Notes under the pieces: generated by a model
Told to the model about the DNA's origin: nothing
Database searches by the model: none
Seen by the model: the letters and a program-made list of their open reading frames with translations, nothing else
Source of the DNA: Planctomycetaceae bacterium
GTDB lineage: Bacteria; Planctomycetota; Planctomycetia; Planctomycetales; Planctomycetaceae
NCBI GenBank assembly: GCA_002722955.1
Contig: PBMZ01000151.1
Span: forward strand, 1-51,825
Direction: 5' to 3'
DNA: 51,825 bases
Program-made: the position numbers and the translations under genes
Shown here: positions 51,777-51,825 of the stretch, piece after piece
Numbering within the stretch: the stretch's first letter is position 1
Layout: every line of letters starts with the position of its first letter

Positions 51777-51825
51777 AAGTGGCTGGGGGCGAGTCTTCGA
51801 GCCCAGTTGGGTCAAGACTCGTCCC
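51777..51825. repeat. Partial palindrome at the window edge (GGCGAGTCTTCG type)
   Basis: The last 49 nt contain GGGGGCGAGTCTTCGAGCCC followed by an inverted, imperfect partner ending AAGACTCGTCCC. It resembles the perfect palindrome at 16858 (CGGTCGAGTCTTCGTGCCCC) and may continue past the window. Confidence 0.6.

Noticed and set aside
1..51825. CRISPR array, tRNA or rRNA genes, transposase genes
   Set aside because: I saw no regularly spaced direct repeats, no cloverleaf-like sequences and no transposase motif; the palindromes are single hairpins at scattered sites.

Overview
The window looks like chromosomal DNA of a planctomycete, probably Pirellulales-like. The evidence is the density of planctomycete-typical secreted families (DUF1501, DUF1552, DUF1592/1588/1585 and DUF1549/1553 proteins with CxxCH haem motifs and twin-arginine leaders), hopanoid (hpnE) and KDO (kdsB) genes, ribosomal proteins with planctomycete-style insertions, and many intergenic palindromes of the 'TAACCCGAAGCGTGAGCGAGG' type. 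Taxonomy is inferred from gene content only.

Layout. (1) 1-7289, plus strand: a lipid/polyketide locus. It holds the 3' part of a PfaA-like multidomain synthase (at least four tandem ACPs, an embedded C45 acyltransferase/Ntn-hydrolase domain, a ketoreductase and a dehydratase-like domain), an Sfp-type phosphopantetheinyl transferase, a FabL-type enoyl reductase and hisH. (2) 7296-20735, mixed: a DUF4259-like protein, a secreted PQQ-type beta-propeller with EF-hands, a Rieske-PSP1 fusion, a DUF58 protein, an unrecognised protein, the minus-strand run kdsB-pyrG-hpnE, a DUF1501 protein, a secreted propeller gene broken by two opposite frameshifts, and a small membrane-anchored protein. (3) 20926-35323, minus strand: a long S10-spc-alpha ribosomal operon, rpsJ to rplQ, with secY and rpoA. 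No rpmD, infA, map, adk or rpsD is present, and rpsC and rplP overlap by 62 nt. (4) 35873-49621: secreted cytochrome-like/Tat gene pairs. One DUF1549/1553-DUF1501 pair is followed by a HEAT-repeat gene, and then come two DUF1592-DUF1552 pairs arranged back to back. (5) 49618-51825: a nitrilase-family amidohydrolase and a secreted Gly-rich protein with a good terminator.

How the genes work together. In the first locus the PPTase can arm the ACPs of the synthase, and the FabL-like reductase can supply the enoyl reduction that I do not see in the visible part of the synthase. The C45 domain could release or transfer the acyl chain, and by family precedent it could also cut the synthase polypeptide. 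This is the best candidate in the window for an undescribed system.

A second theme is the palindromes. About twelve hairpin-forming sequences of several unrelated sequence families lie in the gaps. Some are perfect over 32-45 bp. One sits inside the S10 operon, one supplies the start and N-region of a signal peptide, and one lies in frame inside a coding sequence. No tRNA, rRNA, CRISPR array or transposase gene was seen.
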